Shown here piece by piece: positions 1 to 9,059 of a stretch of DNA of 64,000 bases. Every line of letters begins with the position of its first letter. Positions within the stretch are counted from its first letter, which is position 1. The stretch comes from Paenibacillus tyrphae (GTDB taxonomy: Bacteria > Bacillota > Bacilli > Paenibacillales > NBRC-103111): the NCBI RefSeq assembly GCF_027925525.1, contig NZ_BSDJ01000022.1, forward strand, positions 1 through 64,000. Direction: 5' to 3'. The notes beneath the pieces are model-generated. The model was not told the DNA's origin, did no database searches, and saw nothing but the letters and a program-made list of their open reading frames with translations. A program made the position numbers and the translations under genes.

Positions 1-55
1 TATGGAAATTGGCATACTAAATACAAATTGCCATGGAAACTTCATGACTTTTTGC

Positions 56-1601
<1,546 letters not shown>

Positions 1602-1627
1602 TCCTACGAACGGGTCGTGCAGCAGAG

Positions 1628-1658
1628 AACGGAAGCCTGGGGCTTCCGTTTTGCTTTT
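1628..1658 (+). terminator. intrinsic terminator of guaB
   Basis: The stem AACGGAAGCC / GGCTTCCGTT has a 3-nt loop and is followed by the T-rich TTGCTTTTG. It separates guaB from dacA. Confidence 0.8.
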
Positions 1659-1686
1659 GTAAAGCGAAAGAGGCTTGTGGTACAAT
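1657..1686 (+). promoter_or_regulatory. candidate sigma-A promoter of dacA
   Basis: TTGTAA (1657-1662), an 18-bp spacer and TACAAT (1681-1686). It overlaps the guaB terminator tail. Confidence 0.45.
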
Positions 1687-1731
1687 TAAACGTACGTATT
1701 TTTTATAAAATTTTTTTTAGGAGTGAGTTGG

Positions 1732-3024
1732 TTGTTTTTTAAAGTAAAACGCATTTGTTCGATTGTAGCTGCCACTCTTTTGCTGAATGCCACTCTTGTT
1801 CTGGTACAATCCGCTTCTGTATTTGCGGCGGACGCCCCGGTAGATTTGAAGCTCAATGTCAGATCTGCGATTCTTATGGAAGCGAGTACCGGGCAAGTCT
1901 TATATGAAATGAATGCAGACGAAGCTTACCCTCCCGCCAGTATGTCGAAGATGATGACCGAATATTTGGTGATGGAAGCTATTAAAAGCGGAAAGCTTAG
2001 TTCGACGGAAATGGTGAATACAACCCAAAATGCGGCGGATGTCATCGGTTCGGGCGGTCTGCTGGCTTTGAATGAACAAGCGACGGTAGATGACATGTTT
2101 GCCGCGATGTCGATTTATTCGGCCAATGACGCATCGGTGGCTTTAGCAGAGAAAATTGCCGGAGACGAGGAAAATTTTGCCAACTTAATGAACACCAAGG
2201 CTAAAGAATTCGGACTTTCGGACAAGGCTCATTTTATTAACGCAACCGGCTTGCCAAGAGCGGATATGGGGAAATATGCGCCTACCGGAATTCAAGGCGA
2301 GACGATGCTGACGGCTAGAGATGCCGCTATTATCGCCTATAATATCATCAAGGATCATAAGGAAGTATTGAAATACACGGCGACTCCGTCCAGAAAGTTC
2401 CGCGAGAAGGACAAATCTCCGATGATTAACTGGAACTGGATGCTGGAAGGGAACAAGGATAACGTTAACTTCAAGAAGTACGCTTATCAGGGACTGGATG
2501 GGCTAAAAACAGGTAGCACCAACGAAGCTAAGTATTGCTTCACAGGTACGGCCGAACGCAACGGAATGCGGTTAATCAGTGTCGTTATGGGGGCACCGAA
2601 GGAGCCGGACCGCTTTAATGAAACGCGCAAAGTGCTGGATTATGGCTTTAACAATTTTGAATTCGTACCGGTGCTGAATGCGAAGCAGGAAATAAAAGAG
2701 CTGAAAACAGTCAATATTAAAAAAGGCGTGGCTACGGAGGTTCCCGTCGTTACGCAATCGGAGCTTAAAGTTATCGCGAAAAAAGGCACACCGAAAGAGC
2801 AATTTCAAATCACGGCCGAGCCCCTGACAGATGAGAGCAAGCTTGTGGCACCAATCGAGCAAGGGCAAGTGCTTGGAACGGCAAAAGTGACGTATGGCGG
2901 CAAAGAATATCCGGTCAATCTCGTCGCTTCGGAGAAAGCCGAAAAGGGAAGTTGGTTCCGGTTGTTTTTCCGGGCGGTTAAAGACTTCTTCGTCGATCTG
3001 TTCAGCGGCGCCAAAAAGGGATAA
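1732..3024 (+). CDS. dacA: D-alanyl-D-alanine carboxypeptidase (PBP5 type)
   Basis: Low-molecular-mass penicillin-binding protein that trims the terminal D-Ala from peptidoglycan stem peptides outside the membrane. An N-terminal signal peptide of about 33 residues (hydrophobic run ending SASVFAA) precedes the S11 peptidase domain. All three active-site motifs are present: SMSK near residue 70, SAN (YSANDAS) and KTG (GLKTGSTNEA). A beta-rich PBP5 C-terminal domain follows, ending in a hydrophobic/amphipathic tail (WFRLFFRAVKDFFVDLF) that would anchor it to the membrane. TTG at 1732 is preferred because AGGAG at 1719-1723 is 8 nt away; GTG at 1723 overlaps that site. The guaB-dacA-pdxS order matches Bacillus. 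Confidence 0.95.
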   Translation: MFFKVKRICSIVAATLLLNATLVLVQSASVFAADAPVDLKLNVRSAILMEASTGQVLYEMNADEAYPPASMSKMMTEYLVMEAIKSGKLSSTEMVNTTQNAADVIGSGGLLALNEQATVDDMFAAMSIYSANDASVALAEKIAGDEENFANLMNTKAKEFGLSDKAHFINATGLPRADMGKYAPTGIQGETMLTARDAAIIAYNIIKDHKEVLKYTATPSRKFREKDKSPMINWNWMLEGNKDNVNFKKYAYQGLDGLKTGSTNEAKYCFTGTAERNGMRLISVVMGAPKEPDRFNETRKVLDYGFNNFEFVPVLNAKQEIKELKTVNIKKGVATEVPVVTQSELKVIAKKGTPKEQFQITAEPLTDESKLVAPIEQGQVLGTAKVTYGGKEYPVNLVASEKAEKGSWFRLFFRAVKDFFVDLFSGAKKG

Positions 3025-3040
3025 AAACAAGGTAAACGGG

Positions 3041-3069
3041 TTGTTAATTTGAAGCGCTTGCTGTAAAAT
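3041..3069 (+). promoter_or_regulatory. sigma-A promoter of pdxST-serS
   Basis: TTGTTA (3041-3046), a 17-bp spacer and TAAAAT (3064-3069). It lies 75 bp before pdxS and probably drives pdxS, pdxT and serS. Confidence 0.55.
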
Positions 3070-3144
3070 AATTGTTTAGTAGTTTGTCCTAATTTCAAGT
3101 GGATAGAAGTAATATTAACGATATGTTCCCAGGAGGAATCGGAT

Positions 3145-4026
3145 ATGGAAACAGGTACATCCCGCGTTAAAAAAGGTATGGCTGAAATGCAAAAAGGCGG
3201 CGTCATTATGGACGTCATGAGCGCAGAGCAAGCGCGTATTGCTGAAGCTGCGGGCGCTTCTGCCGTTATGGCTTTGGAAAGAGTTCCTTCGGATATTCGC
3301 GCGGCTGGCGGCGTTGCCCGGATGGCCGACCCTACCATTGTGGAAGAAGTCATGAAAGTTGTTTCCATTCCGGTTATGGCCAAGGCACGTATCGGACATT
3401 TTGTTGAAGCAAAAGTACTCGAATCGATGGGCGTGGATTACATCGACGAGAGCGAAGTATTGACTCCTGCCGATGAAGTATTTCACATCAACAAAAGAGA
3501 ATTTACGGTTCCTTTCGTGTGTGGCGCTAGAGACCTCGGCGAGGCGCTTCGCCGGATCGGGGAAGGCGCATCGATGATCCGTACGAAGGGCGAGCCGGGA
3601 ACGGGCAATATTGTCGAGGCTGTTCGTCATATGCGTATGATCACCGGCCAAATTCGCAAAATCCAAAGCTTGTCGAAGGACGAGCTGATGGCAGAAGCCA
3701 AAAACTTGGGCGCTCCTTACGAGCTGCTGCTGCAAGTGCACGAAACCGGAAAATTGCCGGTCGTCAACTTTGCTGCCGGCGGTGTAGCGACTCCAGCAGA
3801 CGCCGCGCTCATGATGCATTTGGGCTCCGATGGCGTATTTGTAGGCTCGGGTATTTTCAAATCGGAAAATCCGGAGAAGTTCGCGAAAGCGATCGTTGAG
3901 GCAACAACGCATTATACGGATTATGAGCTGATTGCCAATATTTCGAAAAACCTCGGTACGCCGATGAAGGGGATCGAAATTTCCAAGCTGCATGTATCCG
4001 AACGGATGCAGGAGCGCGGCTGGTAA
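3145..4026 (+). CDS. pdxS: Pyridoxal 5'-phosphate synthase, synthase subunit
   Basis: Forms pyridoxal 5'-phosphate from ribose 5-phosphate, glyceraldehyde 3-phosphate and ammonia supplied by PdxT. The 293-residue (beta/alpha)8 barrel is of standard length. It shows the family signatures [13 protein letters not shown] (substrate Asp), [13 protein letters not shown] (Schiff-base Lys region) and [15 protein letters not shown] (second Lys and phosphate loop). AGGAGG precedes the ATG. It is 40 bp upstream of its glutaminase partner, as expected for the 12+12 PdxS/PdxT complex. Confidence 0.97.
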   Translation: METGTSRVKKGMAEMQKGGVIMDVMSAEQARIAEAAGASAVMALERVPSDIRAAGGVARMADPTIVEEVMKVVSIPVMAKARIGHFVEAKVLESMGVDYIDESEVLTPADEVFHINKREFTVPFVCGARDLGEALRRIGEGASMIRTKGEPGTGNIVEAVRHMRMITGQIRKIQSLSKDELMAEAKNLGAPYELLLQVHETGKLPVVNFAAGGVATPADAALMMHLGSDGVFVGSGIFKSENPEKFAKAIVEATTHYTDYELIANISKNLGTPMKGIEISKLHVSERMQERGW

Positions 4027-4066
4027 GCCGGCTGGAGCTTGTTTCTCGGGAAGAAGGTATAGAGGG

Positions 4067-4657
4067 ATGAACATAGGTGTTTTGGCGCTGCAGGGCGCCG
4101 TAGTCGAGCATATCCGCATGATCGAAAAAGCCGGTGGCACCGGCGTCGCGGTGAAGCGGACGGAGCAATTGGCGGAGATCGACGGAATCATTATTCCGGG
4201 TGGCGAGAGCACGACGATCGGCAAGCTAATGCGAACCTATCAATTCATAGATGCCCTACGCGAGTTTTCGCGGCAGGGCAAGCCGCTTTTCGGCACATGT
4301 GCAGGACTGATTGTGCTCGCAAAGCATATTGCAGGGCAGGAAGAGGCTCACCTTGGGCTGATGGATATTCAGGTTGCGCGCAATGCTTTTGGCCGGCAGC
4401 GGGAAAGCTTTGAAACGGACTTGGATATTAAGGGCATCGATCACGATGTGCGTGCGGTATTCATCCGTGCGCCTCTGATCGAACAGGTAGGCGAAGGCGT
4501 GGACGTGTTGGCGACGTACCGTGACCAGATCGTTGCAGCCCGTCAAGGGCACCTGCTGGCTGCGTCGTTTCATCCGGAGCTGACCGACGATGAACGGATG
4601 CATGCTTATTTTTTGGACATGGTACGTGAGACGAAGCAGGAGGGATCTCCTTGTTAG
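4067..4657 (+). CDS. pdxT: Pyridoxal 5'-phosphate synthase, glutaminase subunit
   Basis: Class I-type glutamine amidotransferase that hydrolyses glutamine and channels ammonia to PdxS. The 196-residue protein has the nucleophile Cys in [10 protein letters not shown], the His/Glu pair in SFHPELT, and the conserved [12 protein letters not shown] loop. ATG at 4067 follows AGAGGG; the reading frame stays open further upstream but the family starts at [10 protein letters not shown]. It overlaps serS by 7 bp, so the two are translationally linked. Confidence 0.96.
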   Translation: MNIGVLALQGAVVEHIRMIEKAGGTGVAVKRTEQLAEIDGIIIPGGESTTIGKLMRTYQFIDALREFSRQGKPLFGTCAGLIVLAKHIAGQEEAHLGLMDIQVARNAFGRQRESFETDLDIKGIDHDVRAVFIRAPLIEQVGEGVDVLATYRDQIVAARQGHLLAASFHPELTDDERMHAYFLDMVRETKQEGSPC

Positions 4658-5931
4658 ATATAAAATTGCTGCGAGCGGATTTGGACAAGGTAAAACAAGG
4701 AATGGCTAACCGAGGCAAAAACCTCGAAGAGCTGGACCGTTTTACTAGTCTGGATTTGAAGCGCAGAGAGCTTTTGCAAGAAACGGAGCAATTGAAAAAC
4801 CGCAGAAACGTCGTTTCGCAAGAAGTGGCGCAGCTGAAAAAGGCGAAAGAAAACGCCGATCACTTGATCGAAGAGATGAAGGTTGTCGGCGATCGTATCA
4901 AGTCGCTGGATGAGGAAATCCGCGGTCTGGAAGGTGAGCTGGATGCCATCCTTCTGGCGATTCCGAATATGCCGCAAACGGACGTGCCGGTAGGCGGTTC
5001 GGAAGAGAATAACGTGGAAATTCGCCGGGTTGGCGAGGTGCCGTCTTTTTCTTTCGAGCCGAAGCCTCACTGGGAAACGGCGCAAGAGCTGGATATTTTG
5101 GATTTTGAGTCGGCGGCGAAGGTTACGGGCTCCCGGTTTGTGTTCTACAAAGGGCTTGGGGCGCGTCTGGAGCGGGCTCTGATCAACTTTATGATGGACC
5201 TGCATGCGGACGAGCACGGGTATACGGAGATGCTTCCTCCTTACCTCGTAAACCGCGACAGCCTCACGGGTACCGGGCAGCTGCCGAAGTTCGCAGAAGA
5301 TGTGTTTAAAATCGAAGGTTCGGACTATTTCATGATTCCGACCGCCGAAGTGCCGGTGACGAATTACCATCGGGACGACATTTTGGCTTTGGAGGATCTA
5401 CCGAAATATTTCGTGGCGTTCAGCGCTTGTTTCCGTTCCGAAGCCGGTTCGGCCGGGCGCGACACTCGCGGACTCATTCGTCAGCATCAATTCAACAAGG
5501 TAGAGCTCGTGAAAATGGTTCTGCCGGAGCAATCCAACGAGGAGCTCGAGAAGCTGACTGGCGAGGCGGAAAAGGTACTGCAGCTCCTGAAGCTTCCTTA
5601 CCGCGTTATGGCGCTTTGTACGGGCGATTTGGGCTTCTCCTCGTCGAAGACGTATGATCTGGAAGTATGGCTGCCTAGCAGCAACACGTACCGTGAAATT
5701 TCGTCGTGTAGCAACTTCGAAGATTTCCAGGCGCGCCGTGCGAACATCCGCTTCCGCCGCGATGCGAAAGCGAAGCCGGAATTCGTTCATACCCTGAACG
5801 GATCGGGTCTGGCGCTGGGCCGGACGGTCGCGGCGATTCTCGAAAATTATCAGCAGGAAGACGGCAGCGTGTTGATTCCGGAAGTGTTGCAGCCTTATAT
5901 GGGGAATGTTACACGGATCAGCAAGAAATAG
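4651..5931 (+). CDS. serS: Seryl-tRNA synthetase
   Basis: Charges tRNA-Ser with serine (class II synthetase). The 426-residue protein has the N-terminal antiparallel coiled-coil arm (about residues 25-105, rich in Lys/Glu) that grips the long variable arm of tRNA-Ser. Its catalytic domain has motif 2 ([14 protein letters not shown]) and motif 3 ([14 protein letters not shown]). The start is TTG inside the pdxT end, with AGGAGGG just upstream. There is no T-box leader, because the gene overlaps pdxT. Its tRNA substrate gene lies 47 bp downstream. Confidence 0.97.
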   Translation: MLDIKLLRADLDKVKQGMANRGKNLEELDRFTSLDLKRRELLQETEQLKNRRNVVSQEVAQLKKAKENADHLIEEMKVVGDRIKSLDEEIRGLEGELDAILLAIPNMPQTDVPVGGSEENNVEIRRVGEVPSFSFEPKPHWETAQELDILDFESAAKVTGSRFVFYKGLGARLERALINFMMDLHADEHGYTEMLPPYLVNRDSLTGTGQLPKFAEDVFKIEGSDYFMIPTAEVPVTNYHRDDILALEDLPKYFVAFSACFRSEAGSAGRDTRGLIRQHQFNKVELVKMVLPEQSNEELEKLTGEAEKVLQLLKLPYRVMALCTGDLGFSSSKTYDLEVWLPSSNTYREISSCSNFEDFQARRANIRFRRDAKAKPEFVHTLNGSGLALGRTVAAILENYQQEDGSVLIPEVLQPYMGNVTRISKK

Positions 5932-5934
5932 AGC

Positions 5935-5964
5935 TTGATAAAGCTTTTTGATTTATGATACAAT
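5935..5964 (+). promoter_or_regulatory. candidate promoter of tRNA-Ser
   Basis: TTGATA (5935-5940), an 18-bp spacer and TACAAT (5959-5964), 14 bp before the mature tRNA 5' end. The AGCTT/AAGCT inverted repeat around 5933-5950 could be a weak serS terminator that overlaps it. Confidence 0.5.
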
Positions 5965-5978
5965 GCTTGGTGTCACCC

Positions 5979-6068
<90 letters not shown>

Positions 6069-6083
6069 TACATACAAAGTATG

Positions 6084-6109
6084 CGACCCCAAATAAGGGG
6101 TCGTTTTTT
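6084..6109 (+). terminator. tRNA-Ser terminator (repeat copy 1)
   Basis: CGACCCC (6084-6090), a 6-nt loop, GGGGTCG (6097-6103) and a TTTTTT tail. Confidence 0.85.
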
Positions 6110-6236
6110 GTATAGGGGAGCAAGCAGGTGGGATGAGAACCGGAGGTTCGTCGGAGCCTAAGCTTCGGTAGGAATACATCGCAGTCGGCCACGAAGTGGC
6201 CGCATCCCACCCTCTCCGCCATACATACAAAGTATA

Positions 6237-6262
6237 CGACCCCAAATAAGGGGTCGTTTTTT
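6237..6262 (+). terminator. duplicated terminator (repeat copy 2)
   Basis: A copy of the CGACCCC/GGGGTCG-T6 terminator exactly 153 bp after the first. Confidence 0.8.
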
Positions 6263-6387
6263 GTATAGGGGAGCAAGCAGGTGGGATGAGAACCGGAGGT
6301 TCGTCGGAGCCTAAGCTTCGATAGGGCTACATCGCAGTCGGCCACGAAGTGGGCGTATCCCACCCTCTCCGCTATACATACAAGTTG

Positions 6388-6414
6388 CGACCCCAAATGA
6401 GGGGGCGTTTTTTT
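6388..6414 (+). terminator. third, diverged terminator copy
   Basis: CGACCCC / GGGGGCG with one internal mismatch and a T7 tail; it ends the repeat array. Confidence 0.65.
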
Positions 6415-6442
6415 GATGGCTTTTTTTACTGCTTCGTCCTTG

Positions 6443-6472
6443 GTATAGGAAGGTCACGGACTTCGCATGTTA
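6443..6472 (+). promoter_or_regulatory. sigma-G type (forespore) promoter
   Basis: GTATA (6443-6447), an exact 18-bp spacer and CATGTTA (6466-6472) match the sigma-G consensus GHATR-N18-CATNNTA. It lies 21 bp before the first of three small genes, the last of which is a spore protein (sspP). Confidence 0.65.
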
Positions 6473-6493
6473 ACAACCATGGAGGTGTGACTT

Positions 6494-6841
6494 ATGAGTA
6501 AAAAGGACAGCTTGCAAGTGGACAACCAACGTTTGGCGGAAGCTTGGGCGAGAACGATGCCGACCGTCCTAAACGCCTCGGACCGTGCGGAAGTGAAGGC
6601 CGATGAAGCGGAACCAAACGTTATCCGGGTTCATATCGCGACAGCTGGACGTAGCAATTACAGCTTCGATTTTAAGTGTACGTATGTCGATTCGCGGGAA
6701 GTGCAGGTGGAGTTGGTCGACGTAGAGAGGGAAGGGACGGCTGTCGACGAGCGGACCGACGTCATTCAAACGCTTGTGGACGATTACGTAAGGCATATCC
6801 ACGAATGTGCCCAGCAGCTTCATGCTTTTACGCATAGCTAA
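6494..6841 (+). CDS. small protein of unknown function, probable forespore gene
   Basis: I do not recognise the family. The 115-residue soluble, acidic protein has no signal peptide, membrane segment or cysteine motif. The order of apparent elements (helix 10-25, then alternating beta-like segments IRVHIATAG, YSFDFKC, VQVELVDVE and a C-terminal helix) suggests a compact alpha/beta fold. GGAGGTG sits 7 bp before ATG. It is the first gene of a three-gene set (19-bp and 17-bp gaps) ending in sspP, behind a sigma-G type promoter, so a role in the developing spore is inferred from context only. Confidence 0.75.
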   Translation: MSKKDSLQVDNQRLAEAWARTMPTVLNASDRAEVKADEAEPNVIRVHIATAGRSNYSFDFKCTYVDSREVQVELVDVEREGTAVDERTDVIQTLVDDYVRHIHECAQQLHAFTHS

Positions 6842-6860
6842 AACGGAGGAAGGTCAAGTC

Positions 6861-7040
6861 ATGACTCAAAACAAAAGCAGCGTCGATAAAAATTTGCAAA
6901 ATGTCGTGAAAGATTTGGACAAAAAGACGGTAACCAGCCATCAAGCTCAACAAGTGCAGCAGCAAACCAACGATCATCGGCACCAGGATGCCTTAAACCA
7001 CAATAAACCGCCTCATGAGCCGATGTCCGATATCGACTGA
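6861..7040 (+). CDS. small Gln/His/Lys-rich hydrophilic protein, probable spore component
   Basis: Fifty-nine residues, with no hydrophobic segment and rich in Gln, Asn, His, Lys and Asp (e.g. SHQAQQVQQQTNDHRHQDAL), therefore probably unstructured in isolation. AACGGAGGAAGG precedes ATG at 6861. Position between the 115-residue gene and sspP, in one transcript from a sigma-G type promoter, points to a minor spore protein. I cannot assign it to a named family. Confidence 0.7.
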   Translation: MTQNKSSVDKNLQNVVKDLDKKTVTSHQAQQVQQQTNDHRHQDALNHNKPPHEPMSDID

Positions 7041-7057
7041 AGGGAGAAGGTCTCACG

Positions 7058-7201
7058 ATGCCTAAAGATATTCCACAGCCTGTCAACCCTCCTAGCGGCC
7101 GGCACAACCGGGAAGAGAGCCGTCAGCCGAACGTTCCCTTGTCCGGTTCGAAAAAAGTAAAAAATCAAAACCATAGCCGTCAAAATAACGGCGAAGGGTA
7201 A
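7058..7201 (+). CDS. sspP: small acid-soluble spore protein P
   Basis: Translates to 47 residues (about 48 in B. subtilis). The C-terminal half carries the SspP signature PLSGSKKVKNQNHSRQ, close to the Bacillus segment as I remember it (PLxGSKKVKNRNHTRQ). The N-terminus is Pro/Asn-rich. GAAGGGAGAAGG precedes the ATG. It is expected to be made in the forespore as a minor core protein, which agrees with the sigma-G type promoter at the head of this operon. Confidence 0.85.
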   Translation: MPKDIPQPVNPPSGRHNREESRQPNVPLSGSKKVKNQNHSRQNNGEG

Positions 7202-7210
7202 TACAAATAA

Positions 7211-7243
7211 GCCTCTTACTTTTTGTAAGAGGCTGTCGTTTTT
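7211..7243 (+). terminator. terminator after sspP
   Basis: GCCTCTTAC / GTAAGAGGC (7211-7219 with 7225-7233) around a 5-nt loop, followed by TGTCGTTTTT. Confidence 0.85.
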
Positions 7244-7254
7244 ATATTACGTGG

Positions 7255-7446
7255 TTATAGATTGTTTTTTTCTCTCTCCACCCTAAGAAAGCATTCATTC
7301 AATAACAAGTGAGCCATCTCTTCGTTATCTGCATATCCGTATAACGAAGACCCGCCTGCTATCGCATCACATACATCGTCCAACATGGTACAAATGGAAA
7401 TGGAGTATTCATCATAAATGATGTAATAGCAGCTGTTTGCCGGCAT
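7255..7446 (-). CDS. hypothetical small acidic protein
   Basis: A 63-residue ORF starting MPANSCYYIIYDEYSISI and ending in VEREKNNL. It is acidic (many Asp/Glu), with no membrane segment and no family I recognise. GAGGTGG lies just upstream; ATG at 7446 gives the best spacing, with ATG 7449 and GTG 7455 as alternatives. A TAAAAT that could be its -10 lies about 40 bp upstream on the minus strand. It converges on the sspP operon terminator. Reality is moderately supported only, by the ribosome binding site and lack of competing genes. Confidence 0.5.
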   Translation of the reverse strand: MPANSCYYIIYDEYSISICTMLDDVCDAIAGGSSLYGYADNEEMAHLLLNECFLRVEREKNNL

Positions 7447-7715
7447 CATGTCCACCTCGATTTTGTGATTGAAACCTTATTTTACCATAGAGTGCACCAA
7501 AAGAGAATGCATTTTTTGCGTGATATAAATCACCTTTTGCGTCATAATGCACAAGTCCTTGCGTGGGTTTGTAATCGAAAAGAGCTTTTCTTGACCTGAG
7601 TGGCAGGACACGGGGAATCGTCGTAAAATAGTTTGAAACCGACTGTTGCCTGCCATGCATCGGGATTCCTCCACGTTGCACGCAATCAATGATCGTCGGA
7701 GGGGGGAGTGGTCTG

Positions 7716-8459
7716 ATGATTCATTTGAAAACGCCGCAAGAAATTGCTTTAATGGCCAAAGCTGGAGCCGTTTTAGCCAAATGCCATCAAGAAATCACCA
7801 AGATGGTTCGTCCCGGGCTGACGACGCTTGAAATCAATGATTTTGCCGAACGGTTCATAAATGAGCATGGTGCAAAACAAGTGACCAAGGGCTACAAAGG
7901 ATATCCGTTCGCCACCTGCGCTTCCGTGAACGATGTTATTGCCCACGGCTTTCCCAGCGAAGAGCCGCTGCAGGAGGGGGATATTTTAAAGATGGATATT
8001 GTCTGCAGCTACGATGGGTGGATGGCCGACTCTTGCCGTACGTATGCCGTCGGAAAAATATCGGAGGAAGCGGAGCGGTTGGTGCGCGTCACGAAGGAGT
8101 GTCTGGATCTGTCCATCCCCAAAGCTATTGTCGGCAATCGAATCGGGGACGTCATGCATGTGGTGCAGCAGCACGCTCAGCAGGCGGGCTTTTCCATCGT
8201 TCGCGATTTGGTCGGACACGGCATCGGCCGCGAAATGCACGAAGAGCCTTCCTTTGCGCATGTCGGTAAGCCGGGACGCGGATTTTTGCTGCAGGAGGGC
8301 ATGGTGATCACGATCGAGCCGATGATCAACGCTGGGAAGCATGAAATGTTTATCGACTTCGACGGCTGGACCGCCAGAACGTACGACGGTAGCTTGTCGG
8401 CGCAATTTGAACATACGATTGCCATTACCAGCGACGGCCCGCTCATTTTAACCGAATGA
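7716..8459 (+). CDS. map: methionine aminopeptidase, type I
   Basis: Removes the initiator methionine from nascent proteins (M24A metallopeptidase). The 247-residue single pita-bread domain contains the expected metal ligands: Asp in KMDIVCSYDGW and ADSCRTY, His in LVGHGIGREMHEEP, Glu in ITIEPM, and the last Glu in QFEHTIAIT. ATG at 7716 follows GGAGGGGGGAG. Genomic position away from the ribosomal-protein cluster (secY-adk-map) suggests this is a second, stand-alone copy like B. subtilis YflG (mapB). Confidence 0.93.
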   Translation: MIHLKTPQEIALMAKAGAVLAKCHQEITKMVRPGLTTLEINDFAERFINEHGAKQVTKGYKGYPFATCASVNDVIAHGFPSEEPLQEGDILKMDIVCSYDGWMADSCRTYAVGKISEEAERLVRVTKECLDLSIPKAIVGNRIGDVMHVVQQHAQQAGFSIVRDLVGHGIGREMHEEPSFAHVGKPGRGFLLQEGMVITIEPMINAGKHEMFIDFDGWTARTYDGSLSAQFEHTIAITSDGPLILTE

Positions 8460-8463
8460 AGAA

Positions 8464-8506
8464 CAAGAGCCTGCGGCACGAAACGAAATCGTACTGCGGG
8501 CTCTTG
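8464..8506 (+). terminator. hairpin between convergent genes
   Basis: CAAGAGCC (8464-8471) pairs with GGCTCTTG (8499-8506); there is no good T tract, so it is a weak terminator for map or for the convergent small gene. Confidence 0.4.
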
Positions 8507-8514
8507 GCCGTTAA

Positions 8515-8667
8515 TCATGCTTGCTCGTTTGGTTGATTTTTCGGCGTTTCAGAGACATCCGTCCGTTTCGAAGAGCCCAATTCGCCGGTGGCGTCTGGTT
8601 TGACATCATTAATCGCTTCGTTGTTGAAAATGTAAATCTCTTCATCCGAATCGTTCCTGCTGACCAT
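8515..8667 (-). CDS. small hydrophilic protein, probable forespore gene
   Basis: Fifty residues (begins MVSRNDSDEEIYIF, ends PKNQPNEQA), acidic and with a disordered-looking Ser/Asn/Lys-rich C-terminal half. GAGGTG precedes ATG at 8667 by 6 nt. The reading frame continues upstream to 8730, but that part has no ribosome binding site. A sigma-G type promoter can be read 18 bp upstream of the start. I do not recognise the family; a minor spore protein is the best guess from the promoter. Confidence 0.6.
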   Translation of the reverse strand: MVSRNDSDEEIYIFNNEAINDVKPDATGELGSSKRTDVSETPKNQPNEQA

Positions 8668-8684
8668 AGGCGTCACCTCAACGC

Positions 8685-8714
8685 TAGTATGGCATGAGGA
8701 ACGTTTTTTAATGC
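8685..8714 (-). promoter_or_regulatory. sigma-G type promoter of the 50-residue gene
   Basis: On the minus strand GCATT (8714-8710), 18 bp and CATACTA (8691-8685). The -10 is a perfect sigma-G consensus and the spacing is exact; the last -35 base departs from consensus. Confidence 0.55.
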
Positions 8715-8730
8715 ACGCCTGCACGGGCAT

Positions 8731-8766
8731 AAAAAAACAGAGGTTCTTTTCAGGGCCTCTGTTTTT
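8731..8766 (-). terminator. terminator of tRNA-Arg (works in both directions)
   Basis: CAGAGG/CCTCTG stem (8738-8743 with 8756-8761) flanked by a run of A on the left and T on the right, so it has a U tract on either strand. Confidence 0.7.
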
Positions 8767-8796
8767 GCTGTCGTCGGATCTTACATAAGTATTCTA

Positions 8797-8869
<73 letters not shown>

Positions 8870-9015
8870 TCAATTGAAGCAATACTCATTATACCATACC
8901 GCGCAAAGGGAATAAAGTCGATCTCCGTTGACGGACTGCAGGATGAAACGAAAAAATATACAGGTCGAGCATAAATTAGCACATTCCACACGAGGAAAAG
9001 TTTGGTATGGTTTTC

Positions 9016-9030
9016 TTGCAAGCGTTTTCC
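9016..9030 (+). promoter_or_regulatory. cre-like site upstream of the secreted lyase-like gene
   Basis: TTGCAAGCGTTTTCC matches the CcpA operator consensus WTGNAANCGNWNNCW at all but the last position. It lies 30 bp before the start codon, so it suggests carbon catabolite control of a polysaccharide-degrading protein. Confidence 0.5.
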
Positions 9031-9059
9031 AAAATTCATTGAAATCGGAGGTATGCATT

